Shown here: piece by piece, positions 8,170 to 16,819 of the stretch
Layout of the letters: each line of letters starts with the position of its first letter
Numbering within the stretch: the first letter of the stretch is position 1
DNA from: Phyllobacterium sp. OV277
Lineage (GTDB): Bacteria > Pseudomonadota > Alphaproteobacteria > Rhizobiales > Rhizobiaceae
Direction: 5' to 3'
DNA: 64,000 nt
NCBI RefSeq assembly: GCF_900104355.1
Contig: NZ_FNIY01000003.1
Coordinates: forward strand, 62,001-126,000
Position numbers and translations under genes: made by a program
The notes under the pieces: generated by a model
What the model was told of the DNA's origin: nothing
Seen by the model: the letters and a program-made list of their open reading frames with translations, nothing else
Database searches by the model: none

Positions 8170-9783
8170 CTACTCCGCAGCGATTTTGCCCGCAAGATCG
8201 CGATTTTTCATCAATTTATAGACCACTGAGTCCATAAGTGCCTGAAACGAAGCATCGATAATGTTGTCGGAAACACCCACTGTCCACCAGCGCACATTGC
8301 TGGAGTCGGTCGATTCGATCAGCACGCGGGTGATGGCTTCCGTGCCCCCATTGAGGATACGCACCTTGAAGTCTGCCAGCACCAGATCATTGATCTCGTT
8401 CTGGTAGCGCCCCATGTCCTTGCGCAGGGCAAGATCGAGCGCATTCACCGGGCCGTGGCCTTCAGCCACGGACATGCGGTGCTCGCCATCCACCTCGACA
8501 CGGACCACGGCCTCCGAGACAGTCTTGATATTGCCATTGGCATCAAAGCGCCGTTCGACCATGCAGCGGAAGGACTCGACCTTGAAGAACTCCGGCACCG
8601 TGCCGAGCGTACGACGGGCGAGAAGCTCGAAGCTCGCATCGGCGCCCTCATAGGCATAGCCCTCCGCCTCATGCTCCTTGACCAGAGAAATGAGCGTATC
8701 AAGACGCGGATCGTTCTTGGCGACCGATATGCCGCGCCGCTCCAGCTCGTTGATGAAGTTGGACTTGCCACCCTGATCCGACACCATGACCTTGCGCCGG
8801 TTGCCGACTGTTTCCGGTGGCACATGTTCGTAAGTCGCGGGCTCCTTGATCAGCGCCGAGGCATGGATGCCAGCCTTGGTCGCAAAAGCCGAGGTGCCGA
8901 CAAAAGCCCCCTGCGCATTGGGAGCGCGGTTGAGCAATTCGTCAAAACTGCGCGACAGGCGTGTGAGGTCCTTCAGCTTGTCCGGACTGATGCCAGTCTC
9001 AAAACGGCTCGACCATGCGGGCTTGAGCGCCAGTGTCGGGATGATCGTGATCAGATTGGCATTGCCGCAACGCTCGCCGATGCCGTTCAGCGTGCCTTGA
9101 ATATGGCGCACGCCAGCATCCACAGCCGCCAGCGAGTTGGCAACCGCCTGCTCCGTATCATTATGCGCGTGAATGCCGAGATGGTCGCCCGGTATGACTT
9201 TGGTTACAGCACGAACGATTTCGCTGATCTCGTTGGGCTGCGTGCCGCCATTGGTGTCGCACAGCACCACCCAGCGCGCCCCGGCCTCATAGGCGGTTCT
9301 GGCGCAGGCCATGGCATAATCAGGGTTGGCTTTGTAGCCGTCAAAAAAATGCTCGCAATCGACAATGGCTTCCTTGCCTGCCGCAACGGCTGCTTTCACG
9401 GAAGCGTCGATGGATTCCAGATTTTCCTCATTGGTACAGCCGAGCGCGACGCGGACGTGATAGTCCCAGCTTTTGCCGACAAAGCAGACAACATCCGCCG
9501 AGGAGCCAATCAGCGCCGCAAGGCCCGGATCATTGGAGACGGAAACACCGGCGCGTTTGGTCATGCCGAAAGCAGCAAACTTTGCTCGTTTGGTGCGCTT
9601 TTCCGCAAAAAATGCCGTGTCGGTGGGATTGGCGCCGGGATAGCCGCCTTCGACATAATCAAGACCAAATTCATCGAGCAGATCGGCAATGACTTTCTTG
9701 TCCTCAACCGAAAAATCAATGCCCGGCGTCTGCTGGCCATCACGCAATGTCGTGTCGAAGAGATAAACGCGTTCTTTTTTCAC
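8170..9783 (-). CDS. cimA: (R)-citramalate synthase
   Basis: Condenses pyruvate and acetyl-CoA to citramalate, entry to the threonine-independent route to isoleucine. The 537-residue protein has a TIM-barrel HMGL-like domain starting DTTLRDGQQTPG, metal-binding residues in GIHAHNDTEQAVAN, and a C-terminal LeuA-type dimerisation/regulatory domain (about residues 400-530) that usually gives feedback control by isoleucine. I chose the GTG at 9783, which overlaps the stop of the GFA gene as GTGA and follows GGAGG; the ATG at 9807 lacks such a site. Family members split between citramalate and isopropylmalate synthase; the start motif and length favour CimA. Confidence 0.88.
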   Translation of the reverse strand: MKKERVYLFDTTLRDGQQTPGIDFSVEDKKVIADLLDEFGLDYVEGGYPGANPTDTAFFAEKRTKRAKFAAFGMTKRAGVSVSNDPGLAALIGSSADVVCFVGKSWDYHVRVALGCTNEENLESIDASVKAAVAAGKEAIVDCEHFFDGYKANPDYAMACARTAYEAGARWVVLCDTNGGTQPNEISEIVRAVTKVIPGDHLGIHAHNDTEQAVANSLAAVDAGVRHIQGTLNGIGERCGNANLITIIPTLALKPAWSSRFETGISPDKLKDLTRLSRSFDELLNRAPNAQGAFVGTSAFATKAGIHASALIKEPATYEHVPPETVGNRRKVMVSDQGGKSNFINELERRGISVAKNDPRLDTLISLVKEHEAEGYAYEGADASFELLARRTLGTVPEFFKVESFRCMVERRFDANGNIKTVSEAVVRVEVDGEHRMSVAEGHGPVNALDLALRKDMGRYQNEINDLVLADFKVRILNGGTEAITRVLIESTDSSNVRWWTVGVSDNIIDASFQALMDSVVYKLMKNRDLAGKIAAE

Positions 9784-10274
9784 TTGCCCGCCTCCCCCAG
9801 CGGCCATTCATCCGTATCATAATCGGGATGCTGGTTGGATATCATTGTTTTCAGGAACCCGGCTGACTCCAGATCTGCATCAGACCGATGGCCGGGCAGA
9901 TGATGCAAATCATCGACATAGGGCAGCTTGTCCTCAATGCCCCATTGCACGATCGGTGCCAGTTCTTCCGGGTGATCGAAGGCACCGATGGCAAGCGCCG
10001 CGCCATCGGGTGCCTCATAGGTCAAAGGCGTGCCGCAGCTTTCGCAGAAACCACGTTGAACATGATTGGACGAACGAAAGCGCTTTGGCTCGCCGCGTGT
10101 CCATTGCAGGTGCGCTGTTCCAATCGAAACCAGCGGCGCATAGAAATTGCCGAACGCCTTTTGGCACATCCGGCAATGACAGATGGATGTATCCGTCAGC
10201 GCACCTTCGATGCGAAACCGAATAGCGCCACACTGACAGCCGCCGGTGTAAACGGGCTTGTTATCAAGACTCAT
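9780..10274 (-). CDS. GFA-family (CENP-V/Gfa domain) zinc protein
   Basis: A 164-residue protein with the cysteine pattern of the glutathione-dependent formaldehyde-activating family: GGCQCGAIRF, CHCRMCQ and GFCESCGTPL, which bind two zinc ions. Homologues are annotated as formaldehyde-glutathione adduct-forming enzymes, but most are of unproven function. Its stop overlaps the cimA start by four bases and its 5' end overlaps the DUF559 gene by 11 bases, so the three are one translational unit. The family call is strong, the reaction uncertain. Confidence 0.85.
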   Translation of the reverse strand: MSLDNKPVYTGGCQCGAIRFRIEGALTDTSICHCRMCQKAFGNFYAPLVSIGTAHLQWTRGEPKRFRSSNHVQRGFCESCGTPLTYEAPDGAALAIGAFDHPEELAPIVQWGIEDKLPYVDDLHHLPGHRSDADLESAGFLKTMISNQHPDYDTDEWPLGEAGK

Positions 10275-10647
10275 GGTTTTCGTTCCCGCTCAATGCAGCG
10301 CTGATAATGTGCTGACATACACCGTCAATATCCCGCAAAACATCGTCATTCCAGAAACGCAGCAGGGTCCAGCCATCCGCTTCCAGACAGCGGGTTCTGT
10401 TCTGATCGTATTTCAGATCGATGTCGTTACCATGTTGCGAGCCATCCAACTCCACGATCAACCGACGTGTGGGGCAGGCAAAGTCGACTATATAGCCCGC
10501 AATGGGCATTTGCCTTTTAAAGGCCAATCCCATCAGCCGGTGCGCACGGACCGCATTCCAAAGTTTCAGTTCAGCATCCGTCAATGCTTTGCGCATGGAC
10601 TTGGCGTTACCGCGGATTTCGGGCGAGACGGGGGTGTGGGATGGCAT
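10264..10647 (-). CDS. DUF559 endonuclease-like protein
   Basis: A 127-residue member of the DUF559 family, which has a restriction-endonuclease-like (PD-(D/E)XK, Vsr-related) fold. Visible features are AELKLWNAVRAHRLMGLAFKRQ, then IAGYIVDFACPTRRLIVELD with the acidic and Q/K-type residues of the nuclease core, and RTRCLEADGWTLLRFWNDDV. The open frame extends upstream to 10692, but those 15 codons lie inside a repeat element, so the ATG at 10647 is preferred. Function is unknown; roles in repair or with mobile DNA have been proposed. The 3' end overlaps the GFA gene. Confidence 0.82.
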   Translation of the reverse strand: MPSHTPVSPEIRGNAKSMRKALTDAELKLWNAVRAHRLMGLAFKRQMPIAGYIVDFACPTRRLIVELDGSQHGNDIDLKYDQNRTRCLEADGWTLLRFWNDDVLRDIDGVCQHIISAALSGNENHES

Positions 10648-10653
10648 GGTGCT

Positions 10654-10847
10654 CACCCCCCTCTGTCCTGTCGGACTACCAGGGCGAGCCACGGGTCTCG
10701 CCCGTCCTTCGGACCCCCCACAAGGGGGAGATCACATTGGCATGAACGCCTTTGCACAACAGGAACGGTTTCAGATTGTGCAAAGACGGTATTGAAGGCT
10801 GATCTCCCCCCTTGTGGGGGAGATGTCCGACAGGACAGAGGGGGGTG
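10654..10847. repeat. MITE-like inverted-repeat element (family C, copy 1)
   Basis: A 194-base element between cysS and the DUF559 gene. The outer 23 bases are perfect inverted copies, starting CACCCCCCTCTGTCCTGT at the left. Inner arms around CCCACAAGGGGGAGATCA and its complement continue the pairing. The left arm carries an extra stretch of about 35 bases (CGAGCCACGGGTCTCGCCCG) absent from the right arm. The core has an inverted pair of TTTGCACAA and TTGTGCAAA. A second copy is at 52,707-52,899 with the extra stretch in the other arm. Confidence 0.85.
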
Positions 10848-10858
10848 TTGCACCAAAC

Positions 10859-12316
10859 TCACCTTTTCACTTCCCAGCTTGTCACGCGCTCTCCGGTCTC
10901 AGGATTCTTGCCGTCCTTGAGCTGAATGCCCTTTTCCAGCAGCTCATCACGAATACGGTCAGCCTCGGCAAAGCTCTTTGCGCCAAGCAGAGCCAGACGT
11001 TCCCTGATCTTCGCGTCAAGTTCAGCCTTGAAAGCATCGGATAGATTGGCAGCCGTCTGCCCCGCCACATCAACACCGAGCAGCGCGAAGGCAGCATGAT
11101 AATCTTCCGGGCTCACCGAACCGGATTTGCGGATGGACGCCAGCCAGTTGATCAGGCTGGGTGTCGCCAGATCATCCGACAGGATGGTGATCGCATCATC
11201 CGGAATCGTCCCGACAGGAGCATCGCCCACATATTCGCGTGCCTTGACCAGAATGTTCTCGGCTTCCTCCAGCCGGTTGACGGTAAAATCAATCGGCTCG
11301 CGGTAATTGGTCATCAGCATGGCAAGGCGCAGCACCTCACCCGGCCATTTGCGGTCACCAAAGACTTTTGTTTCCAAAAGCTCGTTGATCGTGAAGAAAT
11401 TACCGGCGCTCTTGGCCATTTTCTGGCCTTCGACCTGCAGAAAACCATTGTGCATCCAGATATTGGCCATGCGCTCGGTCCCCAGCGCGCAGCATGACTG
11501 GGCGATCTCGTTCTCATGGTGTGGAAAGACGAGATCAATGCCACCCGCATGGATGTCAAAGATGTTCTTCATCGGATCATCGCAATAAAGTCCGCCGCCG
11601 AATGGTTCCAGCAGCTTGGCCATGGCCATGGCGGAGCACTCGATATGCCAGCCGGGACGTCCCAGCCCTTCAATGCCCGCAGGCGAAGGCCAGCCCGGCT
11701 CATCAACCTTGGACGGCTTCCACAGCACGAAATCCATCTCGTCGCGCTTGTAGGATGCGACATCGACGCGGGCCCCGGCCAGCATGTCATCGGATGAACG
11801 ACGGGCAAGCAGGCCATAACGTGGCCCCTTGCGCGCATTCATCGCCGATGGCGAAAACAGCACGTGACCGTCAGCAACATAGGCAACGTCCCGCTCCACC
11901 AGACGGTCAATCATCGCGACCATCTCTTTGATGTAATCCGTCGCCCGTGGCTGGTCGGATGGCTCCAGATTGCCCAGCGCCTTCACATCCGCCTGAAATT
12001 GCGCATTGGTCTTGTCGGTGACGACCCGGATTGCTTCGTTCAGGGGCAAATCAGGATAGTCCCGTGCGGCACGCGCGTTGATCTTGTCATCAACGTCAGT
12101 GATATTGCGCACATAGGTAACTTGCGCCTCGCCATAGACATGGCGCAAAAACCGGAACAGCACATCGAACACGATGACCGGACGGGCATTGCCAATATGG
12201 GCGTAGTCATAGACGGTCGGGCCGCAGACATACATGCGCACGTTTTTCGGATCGATCGGCACGAAGTCTTCCTTCGTGCGGGTGAGCGTATTGTAAAGGC
12301 TCAATCTGTGCGGCAT
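10859..12316 (-). CDS. cysS: Cysteinyl-tRNA synthetase
   Basis: Charges tRNA-Cys. The 485-residue class Ia synthetase has the HIGH-type motif AHIGNAR at residues 39-45, zinc-binding Cys31 in [24 protein letters not shown] with further zinc ligands, and the KMSKS loop as KMAKSAGN. The alanine in the loop is a tolerated variant. Length and domain order are normal, and the C-terminal part has the DALR-type helical region. The gene is preceded by a 386-base gap with no supported gene and followed by a family C repeat element. Confidence 0.96.
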   Translation of the reverse strand: MPHRLSLYNTLTRTKEDFVPIDPKNVRMYVCGPTVYDYAHIGNARPVIVFDVLFRFLRHVYGEAQVTYVRNITDVDDKINARAARDYPDLPLNEAIRVVTDKTNAQFQADVKALGNLEPSDQPRATDYIKEMVAMIDRLVERDVAYVADGHVLFSPSAMNARKGPRYGLLARRSSDDMLAGARVDVASYKRDEMDFVLWKPSKVDEPGWPSPAGIEGLGRPGWHIECSAMAMAKLLEPFGGGLYCDDPMKNIFDIHAGGIDLVFPHHENEIAQSCCALGTERMANIWMHNGFLQVEGQKMAKSAGNFFTINELLETKVFGDRKWPGEVLRLAMLMTNYREPIDFTVNRLEEAENILVKAREYVGDAPVGTIPDDAITILSDDLATPSLINWLASIRKSGSVSPEDYHAAFALLGVDVAGQTAANLSDAFKAELDAKIRERLALLGAKSFAEADRIRDELLEKGIQLKDGKNPETGERVTSWEVKR

Positions 12317-12702
12317 GTCTCTGATCTCAAATTTAAGGTTTCAATGGTGAATACGCATATCATCACGCTGGTCTGGCGACCGGTGCGTTTCACATCTTTG
12401 GATCAAATTTTGAGACGAAAACGGCCGGGGCCAGCGAAGCGCTAGCTGATAATAATCCGACAGGTAATAATCGTTACGGACGACGTTTTCATGATTGCAT
12501 TTATGGTTGAGCGGAAGCGCGACGTCAAGCGCAAGCTGTCAGTAGTCACCTGTGACAAATTTATCAGTTTTGAATTGGTTAATCCAAATTAACCGGAAAG
12601 CCCAAAATCCTCCCGGAAAGTGCCTTTTTTCCGGCCCAATTGACCGGGATTCCTGCGTCTGAGATCACCGGGGAATTGTCCCCGCGACACAGGACCGGAC
12701 CC
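12317..12702. other. Intergenic gap, no gene seen
   Basis: A 386-base stretch upstream of cysS (minus) and of a small plus-strand gene. It should hold both promoters. One short hairpin, CCGGAAA pairing with TTTCCGG at about 12,614-12,635, is visible. I find no tRNA, known riboswitch or protein-like frame. Confidence 0.5.
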
Positions 12703-12870
12703 ATGACCAACACTTCCGTAGCGGCCAAAGCCCGCGACACCGTATTCGCCGATCATCTGGCAGCACAATATCGTGCGATTGGCCCGGCAGCCGTTCAGGC
12801 AGCCGTTTTAACCAAGCCACGCCAGCGGCCACTGTTGAACCTTAACTCAACCGTGCAGGAAACGGACTAA
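12703..12870 (+). CDS. Small hypothetical protein (55 aa)
   Basis: A 55-residue hydrophilic protein beginning MTNTSVAAKARDTVF and ending with a polar tail (NSTVQETD). I do not recognise a family. An AGGA lies 8 bases before the ATG. The longer frame from 12640 has no comparable ribosome site. It has no signal peptide or membrane segment. Its 3' end overlaps the 3' end of the convergent argO-like gene by 24 bases. Protein-like composition and ribosome site support it, but only moderately. Confidence 0.5.
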   Translation: MTNTSVAAKARDTVFADHLAAQYRAIGPAAVQAAVLTKPRQRPLLNLNSTVQETD

Positions 12871-13461
12871 CAGACTGAGGGCGATCCCGGCCATCACAAG
12901 GCCGATCAGGACGTCAAGCACGCGCCATGCGGCCGGCTTTGCAAAAACCGGCTGCAACAGTCTCGCACCATAGCCGAGACCAAAGAACCACACGAACGAA
13001 GCAACCGCAGCACCGCCACCATAGGCCGCGCGATTGACCCCCTCGAAACGCGCCGACAGGCCACCAAGCAGCACCACCGTATCGAGATAAACATGCGGGT
13101 TGAGGAATGTCAGCGCCAGAACCGTGGCTATCGCGGTTTTCAAAGACCCCTCGCCCGCCTTTGCCGCCTGCATGGCCTCGGGCTTGAGCGCACGGCGAAA
13201 CGCCACGGATGCATACCAGAACAGAAACGCGGCACCGCCCAGCGTGACAAACGAGATCAGCTTGGGTGACTGGGCAATCAGCGTGCCAAGGCCAACAACG
13301 CCAGCGGTGATCAGCAGCGCATCGGATAGCGCGCAGATCAGGCTAAGAATGAAAACATGCTGTTGCAAAAGCCCCTGACGCAGAATGAAGGCATTCTGCG
13401 CGCCAATGGCGATAATCAATGAGGCACCAAGAAGGAAACCGGACAGAGCGGCGGAAAACAT
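12847..13461 (-). CDS. argO: LysE/ArgO-family amino-acid exporter
   Basis: A 204-residue inner-membrane protein with about six hydrophobic segments. The N-terminus IAIGAQNAFILRQGL is the LysE/ArgO signature for exporters of basic amino acids; the second conserved region is LTFLNPHVYLDTVVLLG. LysE-family genes are often next to a LysR-type activator (LysG/ArgP); none is adjacent here. The 3' end overlaps a small convergent gene. The substrate, arginine or lysine, is inferred from the family. Confidence 0.82.
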   Translation of the reverse strand: MFSAALSGFLLGASLIIAIGAQNAFILRQGLLQQHVFILSLICALSDALLITAGVVGLGTLIAQSPKLISFVTLGGAAFLFWYASVAFRRALKPEAMQAAKAGEGSLKTAIATVLALTFLNPHVYLDTVVLLGGLSARFEGVNRAAYGGGAAVASFVWFFGLGYGARLLQPVFAKPAAWRVLDVLIGLVMAGIALSLLVRFLHG

Positions 13462-13502
13462 TGGGAAAATCCTGAAATTGAAGAAAGCTTAAAACAGGGG
13501 GA

Positions 13503-14267
13503 TCAGAAGAGCTTCATCTGATCATCAGACTCTGGCGGCTTTTGCCGCGCCGGTTTTTTGACTTCCGCCATCCCCTCGGCGACCCGCTCCAGAATATCCG
13601 GCCCCATATTGGCAACCTTGTTCACTCTATCGGAAACGGGGATGGCCTCAAAGAAATCGGCCTGCGCAGGTTTCATAAGATCCGCGACATGGCGCGGTTC
13701 CTGCGTCTTGCAATCGAGCCAGCGGCTGAAATCCTTGGGCTCAATGACAACAGGCATACGGTCATGGATGGGGCGCAGTGTTTCGTTGGCGCTGGTGGTC
13801 AGGATTGCGCCCGTGTCCATTTCCGAACCTTCCGCATTGGCCCATGGCTCGTAAAGCCCGGCGAAGGCGATGACACCGCCATGTTTGGGTCTGATCCAGA
13901 AGGCCTGCGATTTCTTGTTGCCATCGCGGCGCCATTCAAAGAAGCCCGAGGCTGGGATCAGCGCGCGGCGATGGCGCATGGCGGCGCGAAACGACGCCTT
14001 GTCAGTGGCCGTTTCCGAACGGGCATTGATCATCAGCGGATAATTGGCGGTGTCCTTGACCCAGCCCGGAATGAACCCCCAGCGCACCAACAGTGCCCGG
14101 CGATCCGGGCGGTTGCTGCCGGGCGGCGGTGTTTCGCCTGAGACAATCATCAGCACCGGCTGTGTCGGCGCGATATTATAGCGGGCGGGAAATGCCTCCA
14201 CATCCATCGTGCCCATCAGGGCTTCAATCTCTTCCGGGGTTCCGAGGAGGGCAAAACGTCCACACAT
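13503..14267 (-). CDS. SOS response-associated peptidase (YedK/HMCES family)
   Basis: A 254-residue SRAP-domain protein. It forms a covalent thiazolidine link to abasic sites in single-stranded DNA through its N-terminal Cys2, protecting the lesion. Seen here are MCGRF at the start (Cys2 exposed after Met removal), RYNIAPTQPV with the conserved Asn, LIPASGFFEW with the active-site Glu, and HDRMPVV with the active-site His. The C-terminal tail is basic and Pro/Lys-rich. The gene stands alone on the minus strand, with the repeat element at 14,355 upstream. Confidence 0.9.
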   Translation of the reverse strand: MCGRFALLGTPEEIEALMGTMDVEAFPARYNIAPTQPVLMIVSGETPPPGSNRPDRRALLVRWGFIPGWVKDTANYPLMINARSETATDKASFRAAMRHRRALIPASGFFEWRRDGNKKSQAFWIRPKHGGVIAFAGLYEPWANAEGSEMDTGAILTTSANETLRPIHDRMPVVIEPKDFSRWLDCKTQEPRHVADLMKPAQADFFEAIPVSDRVNKVANMGPDILERVAEGMAEVKKPARQKPPESDDQMKLF

Positions 14268-14354
14268 GCAATGAAAAGCCTATTTGAATTGGAATGGTGA
14301 TCTTCCGGTTTTTCGATGCCGGGTCAAGGTGGTTACAATTAATCTGTGTGATGT

Positions 14355-14618
14355 GTGGTTCGTGGTTCGTGGTTCGACAAGCTCACCATGAGGGAGAGGG
14401 TGGATGCAACGCTAGTCGCAAAGTTACAGAACTTGACTCCCACCCCCCACCTCTTCCCGTCATCCTCGGGCTTGACCCGAGGATGACGGGAAGAGGTGGG
14501 GGTGATGACGGGAACAGGTGGAGGTGGAGAGTCAAGTTCTGCAACCTTTGCAATGCAACCTTTGCGATTAGCTTTGCATCCTCACTCTCCCTCATGGTGA
14601 GCTTGTCGAACCACGCAC
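14355..14618. repeat. Composite MITE-like inverted-repeat element (family A, copy 2)
   Basis: Fills most of the 408-base gap between the SRAP gene and the Nudix gene. The left end has GTTCGACAAGCTCACCATGA and the right end its inverted copy. Inside is the palindrome around CCTCGGGCTTGACCCGAGG (14,463-14,488) and inverted stretches around AAGTTCTGCAACCTTTGC, part of which is tandemly duplicated. No gene is supported. Confidence 0.8.
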
Positions 14619-14675
14619 CACACCCCACCATCCACCACCCTTGTCAAAATCCCTCTCCCGGCATACCCCTAACCC

Positions 14676-15107
14676 ATGGCACAGATTCCACTTTCCCCGA
14701 CTGTTGATGGTGTTTCGGCGGTTTGCGTCCGCAACGAAGCGTTCCTTCTGGTTGAGCGCGGGCGTGAACCGTCAAAGGGCTGGCTGGCCTTTCCCGGCGG
14801 ACGGCGTGAGGAGGGAGAAGCACCTGACGCAGCGGCTATTCGGGAACTGTTCGAAGAAACCGGCATAATCGCGACCAAGGTTTCCTATCTCGATACTGTC
14901 GTCTTTGACTATTCAACGCCCGAATTTCCTGCACCCAAAGCCTATCACCTTGCGGTCTTTCTGGCACACGATCCGGTGGGTGAAGCGGTTGCTGCCGATG
15001 ATGCCGCCGCCGTCCACTGGTTGAAATTCGAGGAAATGGCGACTTTTGACGTTACGCCAAGCGTGCTTGAAATGGCTGAGACGTTAACCCGAAACTTTAA
15101 AAGTTGA
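14676..15107 (+). CDS. Nudix hydrolase
   Basis: A 143-residue Nudix-fold pyrophosphohydrolase that cleaves a nucleoside diphosphate linked to another moiety. The Nudix box occupies residues 41-63 (GGRREEGE, then RELFEETG) and has all the metal-binding glutamates. The N-terminal strand and the VHWLKFEEM segment near the C-terminus are typical. Similarity to ADP-ribose pyrophosphatase-like proteins is general; the substrate cannot be told. The ATG at 14676 follows a repeat element, so the promoter may lie inside or next to that element. Confidence 0.88.
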   Translation: MAQIPLSPTVDGVSAVCVRNEAFLLVERGREPSKGWLAFPGGRREEGEAPDAAAIRELFEETGIIATKVSYLDTVVFDYSTPEFPAPKAYHLAVFLAHDPVGEAVAADDAAAVHWLKFEEMATFDVTPSVLEMAETLTRNFKS

Positions 15108-15191
15108 GGGTTGCCGCCTATTGCGCCTTGAAGACGCCTTGCTTTCCAGTCACAACCATCAGCGGGGAATCCACCACCATAGGGTTAATAC

Positions 15192-15560
15192 GTGCGCTGC
15201 AGAGCATTGATATCAGCATTTCTGTTGGCAATCGCCACCGCAGTGCCCGCCTATGCGGTTGACCCCTTGTATGAAACAAAACTGATCCGTCTGGCTGAGG
15301 TGCTGGGCTCGATTCACTCACTGCGCAACCTGTGCGGGGAGAAGAGCAGCCAATGGCGCGACCGGATGGATTCGCTGCTGGCGGCGGAGAATCCGGACCC
15401 GACCCGGAAGGCGCGGCTCATTGCCAGCTTCAACCGCGGCTACCGGACTTTTACCGAGACCTATACGACGTGTACGAGCCAGGCGATTGCGGCGATTGAC
15501 CGCTACCAGACCGAGGGAGAAAGGCTTTCTTCGGAGATCATATCGGGCTATGGAAATTAA
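15192..15560 (+). CDS. TIGR02301-family exported protein
   Basis: A 122-residue protein with a clear signal peptide (about residues 1-22, ending AVPAYA) and a mature domain with two cysteines (LRNLCGEKS and YTTCTSQAI) that could form a disulfide. This matches the TIGR02301 (DUF2385) family, found in Rhizobiales, of unknown function. The start is a GTG; no ATG fits the signal peptide. The next small gene follows about 100 bases later on the same strand. Confidence 0.78.
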   Translation: MRCRALISAFLLAIATAVPAYAVDPLYETKLIRLAEVLGSIHSLRNLCGEKSSQWRDRMDSLLAAENPDPTRKARLIASFNRGYRTFTETYTTCTSQAIAAIDRYQTEGERLSSEIISGYGN

Positions 15561-15663
15561 CCAGGCTTTAACTGTTGAAGCCAATGGACCGCATTTTAAG
15601 CAAAACTTATGGTATTGTTTAGCGGCAGTGTAAGAATTGGCTTCGGCCAAGGATGGTATAATC

Positions 15664-15921
15664 ATGAACATGACATCGGCAGACCTTGATAAGCTGGTTG
15701 CAGAAGAAAAAAAGCTGGTTGCGATCGAATATCAGAATGAAGTCTGGGCAGATGGCACGCTTGAAGGTATCGAGCCCGAGATTATGGCCGAAGCTGCTTT
15801 TGCGACTGCATTGACCGAATTGATCCGTGATAACGGGGAAGTGTCCGCATTGGCCTTGCTTGAGGTGCTGCGTGAACGTATTTCTGCAGGCGAGTTCTCA
15901 TCGAATCGCATTCTGCAATAA
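15664..15921 (+). CDS. Hypothetical protein (85 aa)
   Basis: An 85-residue acidic, mostly helical protein starting MNMTSADLDKLVAEEKK. I do not recognise a domain. The ATG at 15664 has AAGGA about 10 bases upstream and is preferred to a TTG at 15637. There is no signal peptide or membrane segment. A stem-loop lies just after the stop. Position between two exported proteins gives no strong functional hint. Confidence 0.62.
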   Translation: MNMTSADLDKLVAEEKKLVAIEYQNEVWADGTLEGIEPEIMAEAAFATALTELIRDNGEVSALALLEVLRERISAGEFSSNRILQ

Positions 15922-15924
15922 TTC

Positions 15925-15949
15925 AGAGCATTCCTGTCACGAATGCTCT
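15925..15949 (+). terminator. Stem-loop after the 85-aa gene
   Basis: A perfect 9-base-pair stem (AGAGCATTC with GAATGCTCT) and a 7-base loop, 4 bases after the stop codon. No T-run follows, so it may be an RNA-stabilising or rho-assisted end rather than an intrinsic terminator. Confidence 0.45.
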
Positions 15950-15967
15950 AACTCGGGGTGATCCTGT

Positions 15968-16819
15968 ATGCTCGACAAGCTCGCTTCCGTCTCTGTGATA
16001 GCCAGAACAGGTTTTCTAGCTGCAACTCTCTGCGCTTGCGCTGTTCCTGCCTATGCAGCCGGTTTTGACAAACCTGTCCTGCTGGCACTGAGCGAGATCA
16101 AGAAGGAAGAGCTGCCCAAGGCAGCCGAAACCGCACCGGCAAAGCCTGATGAAAAAGCGCCTGCCGGAGCAACGCCGCCTGCGCCACCTCCGCCCGCTTC
16201 CGAGACCAAGCCCGCAACAACACCGGAAAAGCCCGCAGCCCCAGCCGCAACGCCTGACAAAAAAGCGCCGGAGGCACCTGCCGCCAAGGAAGGCGATGCA
16301 GCGGGAACCCGGGACAATTTGGCGCTGCCAAATGTGCCCGAGGGCTCCGCGCCTCCGCATGTGGAATATGACGTCACCAAGCTGCCCTTCCCCGTGCAGA
16401 AGATGCGCGAGTTGATCCTTACGGCCGCCAAATCCGGCTCGCTGGAAGCTTTGCGCCCGCTGATCGGCTCGGGCGATGACGTTACCCAGCTTTCACTCGC
16501 TGATGTGGACGGCGATCCGATTGCCTATCTGAAAAGCCTTGCTGGCGACACGGATGGTCAGGAAATCCTTGCCATTGCGGTCGATATTCTGAATTCAGGC
16601 TATGTGCATCTCGACGCAGGCACGCCCGATGAGCTTTACGTATGGCCTTATTTCTTCGCCTATCCACTCGACAAGCTCGACGCCAAACAGCGCGTGGAAC
16701 TCTTCCAGATCGTCACCGCTGGCGATTATGACGAGATGAAGCAGTTCGGCACCTATGTGTTCTACCGCTTGGGCATTACCCCGAAGGGACGCTGGCGCTT
16801 CTTCGTCAATGGCGACTAG
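15968..16819 (+). CDS. Exported protein with Pro/Ala-rich linker, function unknown
   Basis: A 283-residue protein with an N-terminal signal peptide (about residues 1-30, ending VPAYAA), a low-complexity Pro/Ala/Lys/Glu segment (about 45-125), and a globular C-terminal domain (about 130-283) with PVQKMRELILTAAKSG and YVWPYFFAYPLDKLD. I recognise no named function; the pattern suggests a periplasmic protein whose linker reaches toward peptidoglycan. Its stop overlaps the stop of the convergent AraC-type gene by four bases. Confidence 0.72.
   Translation: MLDKLASVSVIARTGFLAATLCACAVPAYAAGFDKPVLLALSEIKKEELPKAAETAPAKPDEKAPAGATPPAPPPPASETKPATTPEKPAAPAATPDKKAPEAPAAKEGDAAGTRDNLALPNVPEGSAPPHVEYDVTKLPFPVQKMRELILTAAKSGSLEALRPLIGSGDDVTQLSLADVDGDPIAYLKSLAGDTDGQEILAIAVDILNSGYVHLDAGTPDELYVWPYFFAYPLDKLDAKQRVELFQIVTAGDYDEMKQFGTYVFYRLGITPKGRWRFFVNGD

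Noticed and set aside
8455-9822. 455-codon plus-strand open frame
   Set aside because: It is antisense to cimA over its whole length. High GC and codon bias create long frames opposite real genes; it has no domain, ribosome site or operon context.
10648-10692. 15-codon N-terminal extension of the DUF559 protein
   Set aside because: These codons fall in the arm of a repeat element and are not part of the usual family start.
15118-15321. 67-codon minus-strand frame ending in a protein-like tail (SPLMVVTGKQGVFKAQ)
   Set aside because: Most of it is antisense to the TIGR02301 gene's signal peptide, and only the last 20 codons are free. Too little to call a gene; it could be a remnant.
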